A stretch of 64,000 nt of DNA from Syntrophomonas sp. (GCA_016841875.1 JAENYG010000008.1:113184-177183); one strand, 5' to 3'; shown: positions 9,301 to 17,068, counted from the first letter of the stretch. Made by a program: numbers and translations. The notes: generated by a model not told the origin, from the letters alone.

Positions 9301-9481
9301 CGCTTGCTGAAATAGAAATTGAAGCGCCAAACGACCATATACACAATGACAGGCATATGAAGAAAAACAATCTATTTTTCATGGATTCTCTGTTAAGAGA
9401 AAGAATCAAGATTCCACTTAATAAATAGATAGCAAAACACGTCAAATATATCACAGATATTAATATAGGGATAGTGAGCAT
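6389..9481 (-). CDS. Polytopic membrane GGDEF-EAL protein (cyclic-di-GMP turnover)
   Basis: About 1030 residues. The start at 9481 (ATG) is chosen because GGGAGG lies six bases upstream; a longer frame would begin at a GTG (9502) without such a site. Roughly 14 hydrophobic segments occupy residues 1-425, the first seven resembling the 7TM histidine-kinase N-terminal domain. A GAF domain follows (about 440-585). The GGDEF domain (about 590-750) has an intact SRFGGDEF active site and an inhibitory I-site RKHD five residues before it. The EAL domain (about 770-1025) keeps EALIRW, the loop-6 segment DDFGTEYSSL, IKID, AEGVE and the final Q in EVQGF. Both diguanylate cyclase and phosphodiesterase activities are therefore possible, with the net direction set by the membrane and GAF sensors. 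A cyclic-di-GMP-I riboswitch lies 6 kb away, so this is a plausible source or sink of its ligand. Confidence 0.9.
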   Translation of the reverse strand: MLTIPILISVIYLTCFAIYLLSGILILSLNRESMKNRLFFFICLSLCIWSFGASISISASDYGQALCWERVSALGWGTLCSFVLHFILVLTTRYKLLQKWWIYLVLYLPALVNVLIYSLYSDLVVGMYNMTSTQLGWSIIPTNNIWDWYFNIYYMGFTLVGLGLLVNWSERTTDQKEKSVARLLVYSVIIALVVGTITDRIINSYLSVAYPQIAPMIILIPFVVIIYSLQYHDILKSAVKSQTSVEGNILSRHSRARLFTYLSISYVLGAMFYTISAHFVYHDSLISVLLNAGIFLCCSLIIGFVDKMPIKEDYQDYLVALLISLSIPLIYLRFLEYACLSVWAVPAVFLMLSVLFNNRRTLVILSAATLLIQVWVWIKVPTAMVQVQGSDHLNRIFVLLVLIAISFYVNHVYITRLKENEDKTNTQKMLYQISANLVTLSESNFDEIVRDTLKLSGKHYQVDRALLFAVSPGPKTIICLQEWCDSGIEPAIGMVGEVSFEDLPGGMNCVLNGEEFYIPNVDMLPSEAGEVKEQLKKQHIQSMLCIPLKSRGKVLGFLGFEAVKNAKPWREDHRESVRVLANIMADALAKLDAEKEIKHMAFYDSLTGLANRKLFVDQLKREIHLARRTVKPIGIIFIDLDYFKTINDTMGHEAGDELLKQVASRLNECVRKHDIVSRFGGDEFVIMLTNMDRADDIARIAEKIMKSFEKPLIMRGQEFFIAASAGVAIFPTDGEEGEELLKNADLAMYSSKIQGKNKYTLCSPIMKVEALEKMKLTNSLYRAQERNELVLYYQPQVELATKKIIGLEALIRWQSPEMGMIMPGTFIPLAEKTGLINPIGEWVLRTACHKSMAWQELGIPPLRMAVNMSVEQFRNPNLVNIVSTVLAETGLRPECLELEITESIAVKESDYIVRVLNTLKDLGVTIAIDDFGTEYSSLARLKLLPIDRIKIDMQFVRGISVNPKDEAIAMAIIQLARNLKHKVIAEGVETERQLDFLTYQVCDEVQGFLYYRPLPAEEIEVILLSQYGQK

Positions 9482-9723
9482 ATCCATCCTCCCTGCACAC
9501 ACGAAGTACCCTGACAGCTAACAATTAAATGATTATATCGTTCATTTTCTATGGGAACATACATAATATATCGTTAAAGTTGTTATTAAAAATTAGATAT
9601 AAACTTGAATATAGGATTTTTGCCTCAGGGCAGCGCCCATATGTTGAAAGGAATCAATGATGACAAAAAGTCATTTCAGGAACTGCACCAAAAATTGTTG
9701 AATATAAGAATTAGGCAGACTAA

Positions 9724-9752
9724 TGTCGTCACACAGTCTGCCGTCCCTGTGA
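9724..9752. repeat. REP-like repeat, first family, copy 1
   Basis: 29 bases matching 14471-14499 at 26 positions, with the core CTGCCGTCCCT and a TCACA...TGTGA outer palindrome. The core resembles the CCGTCCCCTTGACA end of the transposase-flanking repeats at 27998 and 28903. Confidence 0.6.
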
Positions 9753-9830
9753 AACCCTTCTAGCAAAATTACATCATATCGTCCTACAAAGAGAGTCCCA
9801 TCCCCTGCATAGGGTGCCCTGGAATCAAGA

Positions 9831-9854
9831 CAGGAACCCCGTCCCCTTGACACT
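9831..9854. repeat. Solo copy of the transposase-associated REP sequence
   Basis: CAGGAACCCCGTCCCCTTGA followed by CACT matches the right-hand repeat of the REP-associated transposase (28908-28931) except for a short internal difference. It is a non-coding solo copy about 18 kb from the transposase. Confidence 0.6.
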
Positions 9855-9929
9855 TTGTATCCTCTTGTCTAGAATAAACCAGAAGCAAATGATATGATTA
9901 AAGTATCTAAATATTGAAAGAAGATAATA

Positions 9930-11432
9930 ATGAAAAGTAGTTTTAAAAATCTAAGCATTTCGCCTCCGATATTAAAGGCCCTTGAAGAGATGGGCTTTGA
10001 GGCACCTACAGAGGTGCAGAGAATGGCAATTCCGCATATCTTAAATCAGGAAGATCTAATCGTCATGTCTAAAACGGGCAGTGGCAAGACTGCTGTTTTT
10101 GGCGTTCCAATGCTGCAACTGACCGATTCCGAAACGGTTGAGCCCCAGGGTCTCATTCTCACACCTACACGAGAGTTGGCAGTCCAGGTGGACAGTGATC
10201 TAAAACAGATGTCAAAGCATCTTCGGCACAATACAACGGCTGTATACGGACAGCACAATATGAATGTAGAAATACAAGCTCTTAATAAAGGGGTTTCCAT
10301 TGTCACTGGAACACCAGGCCGGGTATATGATCACATTCGTCAAAGGAATCTAAAAACCAGAAATATACGCTTTTTAGTACTTGATGAAGCGGACAGGATG
10401 CTGGATATGGGTTTTCTCGATCAGGTGGAGAGAATTATTAGAACCCTTCCCAAAGACAGGGTGACTCTGCTTTTTTCAGCCACCATACCTGCTGAAATTC
10501 GCAAAATATGCCGGGAGTATATGAAACATCCGGTGACTGTAGAGATTGAATCGCAGACCATGACAGTGGATACTACCGAACAAGTATATTACCGTGTGAA
10601 TAATAATGAAAAGAGCATACAGTTGAACCGTCTTCTCCTGGCTGAGCAACCAGATAGCTGTATGATTTTCTGTAACACACGTAACACTGTCGATAAGGTC
10701 CATCGCTTTTTATTCCGAAAAGGGTATGCTTCTCAGGCGCTGCACGGAGATATCCCCCAGGTCAAACGCATGAAGACCCTACAGCAATTCAAGCAAGGAC
10801 AGTTTCACTTGCTGGTAGCCACAGATGTTGCTGCCCGTGGTATTCACATCGATGATTTGGCCCTGGTGATCAACTATGATGTCCCTATCGAAAAAGACAG
10901 CTATGTGCATAGGATCGGGCGTACCGGCAGAGCCGGGAACGGAGGCCGGGCCATTACTCTGGTTACAGGGGAAGACATCATGAGCCTCTATGAGATAGAA
11001 GAACATATCGGAGCTATGATTCCTGAAGCGGAATTGCCCTCGGAGGATGTTATAGATGAGCGCAGAGCTTCAGTGGAGGAATGGATACAGGCCAATTCAC
11101 AGCAGATCAATTTGTCTCAGGCAGCTTCTGGGTCTAATTTAAGAGAACCTCAAGCCAAGCGCACTCACACCAAGCCTCAGCAGCACCATGAGAAACCAAG
11201 GGAGCAATCAATTAAAGCAAGGCCACATGATAAAACGGTCCAACGGGTCAATATGGTGCATCCTGCCGAACAGGTGAAGCTGGTCCAGATAATCATTAAA
11301 CCCGCAACTCCCGTTGAAAACAAAACGGATGTAATCCAGGCCGATGCAAGCAAAGATATCGACCAATTTCAAGCTTCTGCAACCAGGAAACCCTTCCTTC
11401 AGCGAGTACTACAGCGCATATTGGGTAAATAA
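9930..11432 (+). CDS. DEAD-box ATP-dependent RNA helicase
   Basis: 500 residues. The usual order of superfamily-2 motifs is complete: Q motif (FKNLSISPPILKALEEMGFEA-PTEVQ), motif I SKTGSGKTA (about 47-55), PTRELA, TPGR, DEAD box VLDEADRMLDMGF (about 150), SAT in LFSATIP, then DVAARGIHI and HRIGRTGRAG in the second RecA domain. A 130-residue basic, glutamine-rich tail follows the core, as in CshA/DeaD-type helicases that unwind rRNA or mRNA during ribosome assembly and cold adaptation. AAAGAAG precedes the ATG by 8 bases. Transcribed alone. The tail has no recognisable DbpA domain, so the specific RNA target is unknown. Confidence 0.9.
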   Translation: MKSSFKNLSISPPILKALEEMGFEAPTEVQRMAIPHILNQEDLIVMSKTGSGKTAVFGVPMLQLTDSETVEPQGLILTPTRELAVQVDSDLKQMSKHLRHNTTAVYGQHNMNVEIQALNKGVSIVTGTPGRVYDHIRQRNLKTRNIRFLVLDEADRMLDMGFLDQVERIIRTLPKDRVTLLFSATIPAEIRKICREYMKHPVTVEIESQTMTVDTTEQVYYRVNNNEKSIQLNRLLLAEQPDSCMIFCNTRNTVDKVHRFLFRKGYASQALHGDIPQVKRMKTLQQFKQGQFHLLVATDVAARGIHIDDLALVINYDVPIEKDSYVHRIGRTGRAGNGGRAITLVTGEDIMSLYEIEEHIGAMIPEAELPSEDVIDERRASVEEWIQANSQQINLSQAASGSNLREPQAKRTHTKPQQHHEKPREQSIKARPHDKTVQRVNMVHPAEQVKLVQIIIKPATPVENKTDVIQADASKDIDQFQASATRKPFLQRVLQRILGK

Positions 11433-11521
11433 TGGTAGCGAATTCCCCCGTATAAATTTACAGATACTGCCCTCCCTACTGACGCATTTAAGGCAGGATA
11501 CACAGAGTGCCTTGCTCCAGG

Positions 11522-11580
11522 CATGATCTTGATCGTCAGCTGATCTTGTATCGGTGCCATGGAGGCAGCAGTATAAAAAG
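11522..11580 (+). pseudogene. Decayed copy of the 3' end of the small membrane-protein gene at 13161
   Basis: 59 bases align to 13424-13483 with only about five substitutions and one missing base. In this copy the frame is broken by a TGA. The upstream similarity appears to continue after an unrelated insert of about 32 bases (CCCTACT...ATTT matches before 11490). It is a non-functional fragment on the far side of the MFS gene from the intact copy. Confidence 0.7.
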
Positions 11581-11586
11581 TGCATA

Positions 11587-12834
11587 TCAGCGATTACTAT
11601 TGCAGTCACATTTACCTGGGCCGGGGAGTTTTTGGTAATAACCCTTGCCTCTTAATTTATAATATAGTGCTCCGGCCAGGATGGTAGGAATCAAGGTAGT
11701 AAAATACATGATTTGATAGCTGCTGGCAGCTGCCACATATCCCCAAAGAATTGTTCCCAACCCAATACCCAGATCAAGAGCAATAAAGAAGGTGCCCGTT
11801 GCTGCCCCTCGTCTATGAGCAGGCGCATAACGCACTGACAGGGCTTGTAACGTAGGTATACAAAAACCAAAACCAAATCCGAAGACTGCTCCAGCTATCA
11901 TAAATCCCTCCATGGTGTGTGATAGACTAATGGTAGACACACCAATTATAATTGCTAGATGTCCTATGAATATTACCTTATTGGTACCTCCTCCATCTGC
12001 CCAACGACCCGATATAGGACGGGAAATCAGCATAGATACAGCCAAGGCGGAAAAAAATAGACCTACATTGTTGATGCCAGATTCTGAAGCAAATAAAGCA
12101 ATGAATGAAAGAACTGAACCATAAACGGTGGAAAGCAAGAACATTACCGCTGATGCAGGTACGGATGATTTCTCTAAAAGATTTGCCCAAATTCCTGTGC
12201 CAGAATGAGCTGAAGTACTCAGCGGGATGGTAGTACCCTTAACCGGCAAACTGACAAGTAAAGCCACCAGGCTCATTACAATGACCCATGAAAATAAAGC
12301 TGAGTAACCGTAACCATCTGCCAGCCAAAAACCTATTATAGGTGCTACAGCCATGGATAAAGAAGAGGTCAAACCGAAATATCCCATTCCTTCACTCAAA
12401 CGGGTAAAAGGCAAACTATCAACTACAATGGTGCCAATCGCTGTGCCAACTATCCCAAAAGCCAATCCATGAAGTCCCCGTGTAAGTATTATCATAATAG
12501 GTACCGAGGAAAGACGGTAAAGCCCGGAAACGGCTAACATCAAGACCATACCCAGAGTTATAATCTTTTTTCGGCCATAGGTATCCACTAACCAACCAGC
12601 TATAGGGCGCATCAACATAGCGCAGATAGTAAAAGCACCCATCGCATATCCAATATCCTGTTGGCTGCCGCCAACCTTAAATAAATATACTGGCAGAGTG
12701 GGCAAAAGGACCTGAATACTCATGAATAAAGCTATGTTGGCAAAACACAACAGAACGAAGTTCCTGGTCCATATAGTAGCTTGCGCGAGCAAGAGGGCAT
12801 TTTCTTCAGCATCATTTTCAAAACTATTTGCCAC
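11587..12834 (-). CDS. Major facilitator superfamily transporter
   Basis: About 415 residues and 12 hydrophobic segments, with the MFS loop signature GWLVDTYGRKKI after helix 2 (about residue 85). The GTG at 12834 is preferred because GGAGG lies six bases upstream; a longer frame from 12903 would add 23 hydrophilic residues with no ribosome-binding site. The protein resembles the YfcJ/YhhS-type efflux group (drug or arabinose-like exporters), but the substrate cannot be read from sequence. It is followed closely by a decayed copy of a neighbouring gene and is transcribed alone. The Cys-Asn-rich C-terminal tail (GKCDCNSNR) is odd but short. Confidence 0.85.
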   Translation of the reverse strand: MANSFENDAEENALLLAQATIWTRNFVLLCFANIALFMSIQVLLPTLPVYLFKVGGSQQDIGYAMGAFTICAMLMRPIAGWLVDTYGRKKIITLGMVLMLAVSGLYRLSSVPIMIILTRGLHGLAFGIVGTAIGTIVVDSLPFTRLSEGMGYFGLTSSLSMAVAPIIGFWLADGYGYSALFSWVIVMSLVALLVSLPVKGTTIPLSTSAHSGTGIWANLLEKSSVPASAVMFLLSTVYGSVLSFIALFASESGINNVGLFFSALAVSMLISRPISGRWADGGGTNKVIFIGHLAIIIGVSTISLSHTMEGFMIAGAVFGFGFGFCIPTLQALSVRYAPAHRRGAATGTFFIALDLGIGLGTILWGYVAAASSYQIMYFTTLIPTILAGALYYKLRGKGYYQKLPGPGKCDCNSNR

Positions 12835-13160
12835 ACTAATCCTCCGAACATTGCTGGGTTTCCAATCAAGCTTAAGCCCTGAGCAATAATTAACCACTTC
12901 CATGAAAGAAAGACATATCCAACAGAAACTAAATCAACTTTACCATATTATCATCAGCAACTGAATAAAGAAATGTAAGTTGGAATAAAGCAGTAGCAAA
13001 GGCCCCGTAAAACCTATGTAACTCTTAGCTTAACATCCATATTGATCCAAGACCTATTGTCATCTGCAATACTTTCGTATAGCCTAATTAATATACCTAA
13101 GCGTTATCATTATTCTGTGAATACCCAACGTCAGGATCAATAAAAAGGCGAGGTGCTAGT
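12835..13160. other. Intergenic region, nothing recognised
   Basis: AT-rich spacer between divergent genes for the MFS transporter and the small membrane protein. No gene, clear operator or structured RNA was seen. Confidence 0.4.
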
Positions 13161-13505
13161 ATGAACCATGCGGGAATTTTACTTGTCATAGGCGCTATAC
13201 TTGGCTTTTTCGGAGTTCTTGTCTCTGTATTCGCCGATGGCTCTCTCTCTGAAAGAATGGTTACTATATGTATAATATTGTTGATTTATGGTGTGTTGAG
13301 TGCTGTATGGGCATTTTTCCAGCCCAAATATTCCTGGTTTTGGGGACTAATCCTGGCTTTACCCGGAGTCCTGATACTGGGGGTCTTTATGTTAAGAGAA
13401 TTCAATCCCTACTACTTGATTTACATGATCTTGATCATCAGCTTATCTTGTCTGGGTGCCTATGGAGGCAGCAGGATAAAAAGCCGCCAAAAAGCAAATT
13501 TATGA
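13161..13505 (+). CDS. Small four-helix membrane protein, function unknown
   Basis: 114 residues with four hydrophobic segments (about 5-24, 33-54, 59-78, 86-104) and a basic C-terminus (RIKSRQKANL). GCGAGGTG lies seven bases before the ATG. No family was recognised; such small proteins are common membrane accessory factors. The last 60 bases of the gene are present as a decayed second copy at 11522-11580, which brackets the MFS gene. Confidence 0.65.
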   Translation: MNHAGILLVIGAILGFFGVLVSVFADGSLSERMVTICIILLIYGVLSAVWAFFQPKYSWFWGLILALPGVLILGVFMLREFNPYYLIYMILIISLSCLGAYGGSRIKSRQKANL

Positions 13506-13647
13506 CCATGACGGCATTTGACCTAACGTTAGCTTCTTAACTTGAATATCATTTTTTATAGCGATCCCATCTAAATTCCCGTGTATAAACTCCAGGTTAA
13601 TTAGAACCCTCACCACCATACAGAATGTAACCCACCGAAGTATGTTA

Positions 13648-14403
13648 TTAAGTACAAATCAGTCCCCCATCAATAATAACATGCTCTCCTACCATATAAT
13701 TCGAAAGGTCAGAAGCCAGAAAAACAGCCAACGGGGCTATTTCTTCAGGATCTGCGAATCTCCTCATGGGAATCGCTTTCATTACTTGCTGTTTTGACTT
13801 CTCAGTTCTGGAATCCAGAAGTTCAGTACTAACGAAGCCCGGACCGATGGCGTTGATATTTATGTTATATCGAATCCACTCCAGGGCCATCGCTTTGGTA
13901 AAAAGTATCGCCGCAGCCTTGCTGGCGTGATAGACCGCATTGTTAGGGCTTGCCATTTCTCCTCCGGTTGAAGTTATGTTGACTATCTTTCCATATTTTT
14001 GTTCTATCATGTACTTACCTACTGCCTGGGTGCAGAGAAAAATACCTTTGACGTTAATATTCATAACAGAATCCCAGGTTTCTTCACTACAATCCAGCAG
14101 AGGACCGCGACTGATAATACCAGCATTGTTGACAAGAATATGAACGCCTCCTAGATTCTTTACAGTCTCCTCTACCATCGCAATAACCGATTTTTTTTGG
14201 GTAACATCGATGGCAAAAGCCAAAGATTTCCGGCCTTTGTCAAGAATCAGGTTCCGAGTTTCTTCCACCTGAGACAAAGTGCGACTAGCTACCACTACAT
14301 CTGCTCCAGCTTCCGCTAGTAATAGGGCAATAGCCCGTCCGATCCCCCGTCCGGCCCCTGTAACTATGGCCACTTTCCCTGATAAATCAATACTTAGAGA
14401 CAT
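13648..14403 (-). CDS. Short-chain dehydrogenase/reductase (FabG-like)
   Basis: 251 residues from the ATG at 14403, preceded by GGGGGTGA; an upstream in-frame ATG lacks a site. Classical SDR features: nucleotide-binding TGAGRGIGRAI (about 12-22), NNAG (NAGI about 90), catalytic Ser in NITSTGG, and the YHASK catalytic Tyr-Lys pair, then the PGFV turn. The C-terminal signature ends in the typical DGG (IDGGLICT). The basic residue after the first strand (ASRTLSQ) suggests NADP(H), as in FabG. The substrate is unknown: 3-oxoacyl-ACP reductase-like or a 3-hydroxyacyl/alcohol dehydrogenase. It stands alone, away from any fatty-acid cluster. Confidence 0.85.
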   Translation of the reverse strand: MSLSIDLSGKVAIVTGAGRGIGRAIALLLAEAGADVVVASRTLSQVEETRNLILDKGRKSLAFAIDVTQKKSVIAMVEETVKNLGGVHILVNNAGIISRGPLLDCSEETWDSVMNINVKGIFLCTQAVGKYMIEQKYGKIVNITSTGGEMASPNNAVYHASKAAAILFTKAMALEWIRYNININAIGPGFVSTELLDSRTEKSKQQVMKAIPMRRFADPEEIAPLAVFLASDLSNYMVGEHVIIDGGLICT

Positions 14404-14470
14404 AAAAGTCACCCCCATCAATTATATAAACTAAATTATTAAACAATTCACGATAATAAGTTTATATTCC

Positions 14471-14499
14471 TGTTGTCACACAATCTGCCGTCCCTTTGA
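14471..14499. repeat. REP-like repeat, first family, copy 2
   Basis: Matches 9724-9752 at 26 of 29 positions, including the core CTGCCGTCCCT. It lies in the short gap between the M15 peptidase and SDR genes. Confidence 0.6.
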
Positions 14500-14508
14500 T
14501 ATTTTCAG

Positions 14509-15309
14509 TTACCTTCCCAGATAAGAAAAATGCATATAATCATTTGCCGATTTCCAAGCGTTCCCTCCCCAGGTAAAACCGTATTTATTAAACGCGGTCA
14601 CGACATCACCTTCGACAGGTATTGAATATGGGCTATTCTCCGGATCCCAGAAAGATCCCGCAACAATCCCTCCGCTGCTGGTCACCATATAGTTCTCATT
14701 CGGGTTAATATCAATCGCCAGACCCCATCTATGCTCCGAAGTATTTTCAGGACGCCAGGCATACCCTTGGACAATGTTTATCGGAAATTTCTCTTGACCT
14801 TCGAATATTTCCTTGAACACAGCCTGAACCATATCCGCAATGGCTTTATTTACTGTTAATGTGCGCTGAGTTGCATATTTCTCCCCACTTGCACTTAGCT
14901 GCCATACATCGATAGTAATTTTGACCATGTTTGCTTCCGCTTCTGCACTGCTTTGATACACATCGTTATCCAAAGATCCAAAGATTAATGCATACTTTTC
15001 TTTAGTATATCCCAGCTTTAAGAGAGGATCTATCGATTCTTCCTGGAACGAGCGCTGGTGTTCTCTAATATGGCTGTCATTTTCCGAACTACTGGGATAT
15101 GTAATAAATAATTTCTCCTGACTATTCCGCATGTTAATATTATCATGATACATACCTGAAAAGTGACCCCACTGAAAATCCGTTTGTACTGTCGATTTGT
15201 TAGACCATGCATCATCCCCAGTATGCGCTTGGGCGTAAAGTGGCGACGAAATAAGAGTTACTGTTGTTACTGCCATTAATACGATTACATTCAACAAGCA
15301 TCTTTTCAT
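14509..15309 (-). CDS. Secreted M15-family (VanY-like) peptidase
   Basis: 266 residues. The start at 15309 is chosen because GGAGGTGTATT precedes that ATG; the longer frame adds 13 residues before a clean signal peptide (KRCLLNVIVLMAVTTVTLIS, cleaved near AQA). The C-terminal half has the M15 zinc-peptidase signature: SEHRWGLAIDINP (His and Asp ligands in the SxHxxGxAxD pattern) and NDYMHFSY (last His ligand), with WGGNAW before it. Such enzymes cut D-Ala-D-Ala or L-Ala-D-Glu bonds in peptidoglycan. The N-terminal 130 residues are a separate extracellular region with no recognised fold. Its mRNA leader carries a cyclic-di-GMP-I riboswitch, so wall remodelling is probably tied to cyclic-di-GMP. 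Confidence 0.85.
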   Translation of the reverse strand: MKRCLLNVIVLMAVTTVTLISSPLYAQAHTGDDAWSNKSTVQTDFQWGHFSGMYHDNINMRNSQEKLFITYPSSSENDSHIREHQRSFQEESIDPLLKLGYTKEKYALIFGSLDNDVYQSSAEAEANMVKITIDVWQLSASGEKYATQRTLTVNKAIADMVQAVFKEIFEGQEKFPINIVQGYAWRPENTSEHRWGLAIDINPNENYMVTSSGGIVAGSFWDPENSPYSIPVEGDVVTAFNKYGFTWGGNAWKSANDYMHFSYLGR

Positions 15310-15397
15310 AATACACCTCCATAAATCAAATGTTATTAGCAACTTCATTCATTCCTAAAAGCTATCACTACTGATACATGCAATATTTTTTCAATGT

Positions 15398-15443
15398 CAA
15401 AAAATAAAAAAACAAGCATGCTTTGAAGCATAGATGCTTGTTG
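15398..15443 (-). terminator. Riboswitch expression-platform terminator
   Basis: On the minus strand ACAAGCAT pairs with ATGCTTGT, and the stem is followed at once by a T-run (TTTTTTTATTTTTT). It sits right after the cyclic-di-GMP aptamer and about 90 bases before the M15 peptidase start, where a transcription-attenuation switch is expected. The loop carries an alternative self-complementary part (CTTCAAAGCATG). Confidence 0.8.
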
Positions 15444-15454
15444 AAATATCATCT

Positions 15455-15545
15455 ATGTTTCGGCAGTCTGGCAATCATAGCAATTAGCATTAGACCCATG
15501 ACTTTGCGGCCCAACCTTTCGGATGGTGTGCTATTGTCGTCATAA
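15455..15545 (-). ncRNA. Cyclic-di-GMP-I (GEMM-I) riboswitch aptamer
   Basis: The minus strand reads CACACCATCCGAAAGGTTGG, then GCCGCAAAGTCATGGGTCTA, then a linker and GCCAGACTGCCGAA. These are the conserved pieces of the GEMM-I fold: the P2 hairpin with a GAAA tetraloop, the CGCAAAG core, the GGGTCTAA turn and the P3 tetraloop-receptor helix closing with GCCGAA. A promoter lies upstream and a terminator downstream, then the M15 peptidase gene. Established family knowledge: this class binds 3',5'-cyclic-di-GMP and usually controls motility, adhesion or envelope genes. Confidence 0.9.
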
Positions 15546-15569
15546 ATAAAATATAGTTTTGTTAAATAT

Positions 15570-15598
15570 AAGGTATAGAACATTTTGCCGATTGTCAA
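15570..15598 (-). promoter_or_regulatory. Promoter for the riboswitch-peptidase transcript
   Basis: TTGACA (15593-15598 on the minus strand) followed after about 15-17 bases by TATACCTT. The -35 box is a perfect vegetative consensus, and the position is correct for a transcript starting shortly before the aptamer. Confidence 0.65.
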
Positions 15599-15670
15599 CC
15601 CTTAAACTCGCATATTCATTGATATACAGAATCAATAAGAGCCGTCATTCTACGATTTCTGCTACCTCTG

Positions 15671-17068
15671 CTATCCCTTCCCATTCCAACAGTAAGTACA
15701 GATTTTATCCTTGTCTATACCAATAGCATCAAGCATGTCATGAATGTTTTGGTACTTTAGGGTTGAAAAATTGAGAAGTTTTTTGATGCAATTCACCATG
15801 CAATTGTACTTTTCATTAGCCGGATCACAATATCCATCAAAGGACTCCGGTTCTTTCCCTTCAAGTTCGATGATGGCCTGTCTTGCTATAAGATCCATTT
15901 CTGACCGAGAAGTTGAGAAGTTTAAGTATTTGCAACCGAATACAAGAGGCGGGCAAGCTGGTCGAATATGAACTTCACGGGCGTTGCATTTATATAGCAG
16001 ATCCACGGTTTCTCTCAGCTGTGTGCCGCGAACAATTGAATCATCGCAAAAGAGCAGGCGTTTGTCTGAAACCAGTTCCGGAATGGGCATCAATTTCATT
16101 CTGGCAACAAGATTTCTTATATGCTGATCCTGCGGCATAAAACTCCTGGCCCAGGTTGGCGTATATTTTACAAAAGGTCGTCCAAAGGGTACTCTTGATT
16201 GGTTGGAGTAACCGATGGCATGTCCAACACCCGAGTCAGGTATTCCGGCCACCATATCGATTTCTACGTCATCGTTTTTGGCCATCGCTGCACCATTTCT
16301 ATAACGCATAACTTCGACGTTCATTCCCTCGTAGGTTGAGGATGGATAACCATAATATACCCATAGAAAAGCACAAATTTTCATTTTATCCCCCGGGGGC
16401 GCAATTTTCTCAATACCATCCGGGGTCAGAAATATTATTTCTCCTGGGCCAAGTTCATAGTTGAATGTATATCCGAGATTGGTAAAAGTAGAGGACTCAA
16501 AGGAAACGCAGTAAGAACCTTCTTTCTCACCTACAATTAAAGGCGTTCTGCCCAATTTATCCCTTGAAGCATATATCCCTTGCGGGGTTAGAAGCAGAAT
16601 TGAACAGGATCCCTCAATCAATTCCTGTGCTTTTAACAATCCATCCTTGAAAGAGTCTTCCTGATCTATAATTACAGACACAAACTCGGTTGGGTTAATA
16701 GTACCCTTGCTCGTTTCCAAAAAATGAATATTCCGGTCCAATTCCTTTTCTGCTATTTCATACAAATTATTGATTCTACCTACTGTACTGATCGCATATT
16801 GACCAAGGCGTGAACGTACAGTCAAAGGCTGAGGTTCTGTATCGCTTATGCAGCCTATACCCATATTGCCTTTCATTTTTGGCAGCTCAGATTCAAATTT
16901 TGCTCTGAACTGAGTATTTTCAATGTTATGTATTGATCTGTTAAAACTATTTCCACTCCAAATCGCCATCCCACCCGTACTAGTTCCAAGATGCGAATGG
17001 TAATCCGTACCAAAGTATACATCCGTAACGCAATCTTCTTTTGATACAACACCAAAAAATCCACTCAA
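15671..17068 (-). CDS. PurF-like amidophosphoribosyltransferase homologue with Ser at the nucleophile position
   Basis: 465 residues, TTG start behind AAGGAG. The order is that of class-II glutamine amidotransferases fused to a phosphoribosyltransferase domain: an N-terminal Ntn-type domain (1-240; HSHLGTSTGG, MGIGCISDTEPQPL, GRINN) and a type-I PRTase domain (about 250-440) with the PRPP loop LLFCDDSIVRGTQLRE. True PurF begins Met-Cys-Gly after which Cys becomes the N-terminal nucleophile; here the codon is AGT, giving Met-Ser-Gly-Phe-Phe-Gly. Glutamine hydrolysis should be lost or much changed. Cys-rich C-terminus (CDPANEKYNCMVNC, CTYCW) could bind a metal or cluster. It is alone, not in a pur operon, so it is likely a paralogue with a different role or one using ammonia. 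Confidence 0.8.
   Translation of the reverse strand: MSGFFGVVSKEDCVTDVYFGTDYHSHLGTSTGGMAIWSGNSFNRSIHNIENTQFRAKFESELPKMKGNMGIGCISDTEPQPLTVRSRLGQYAISTVGRINNLYEIAEKELDRNIHFLETSKGTINPTEFVSVIIDQEDSFKDGLLKAQELIEGSCSILLLTPQGIYASRDKLGRTPLIVGEKEGSYCVSFESSTFTNLGYTFNYELGPGEIIFLTPDGIEKIAPPGDKMKICAFLWVYYGYPSSTYEGMNVEVMRYRNGAAMAKNDDVEIDMVAGIPDSGVGHAIGYSNQSRVPFGRPFVKYTPTWARSFMPQDQHIRNLVARMKLMPIPELVSDKRLLFCDDSIVRGTQLRETVDLLYKCNAREVHIRPACPPLVFGCKYLNFSTSRSEMDLIARQAIIELEGKEPESFDGYCDPANEKYNCMVNCIKKLLNFSTLKYQNIHDMLDAIGIDKDKICTYCWNGKG

Larger units (their letters stand above)
9482..9929. other. Divergent intergenic region with REP-like repeats
   Basis: Region between the GGDEF-EAL gene and the helicase gene. No convincing gene was found. 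It holds two REP-like sequences (9724-9752 and 9831-9854, listed separately); the first overlaps a hairpin GGCAGACT...AGTCTGCC at 9712-9740. Promoters for both flanking genes must lie here, but none is clear enough to call. Confidence 0.5.

Noticed and set aside
9671..9853. 60-residue open frame on the minus strand between the GGDEF-EAL and helicase genes
   Set aside because: It covers two REP-like repeats, has no ribosome-binding site and no recognisable protein pattern.
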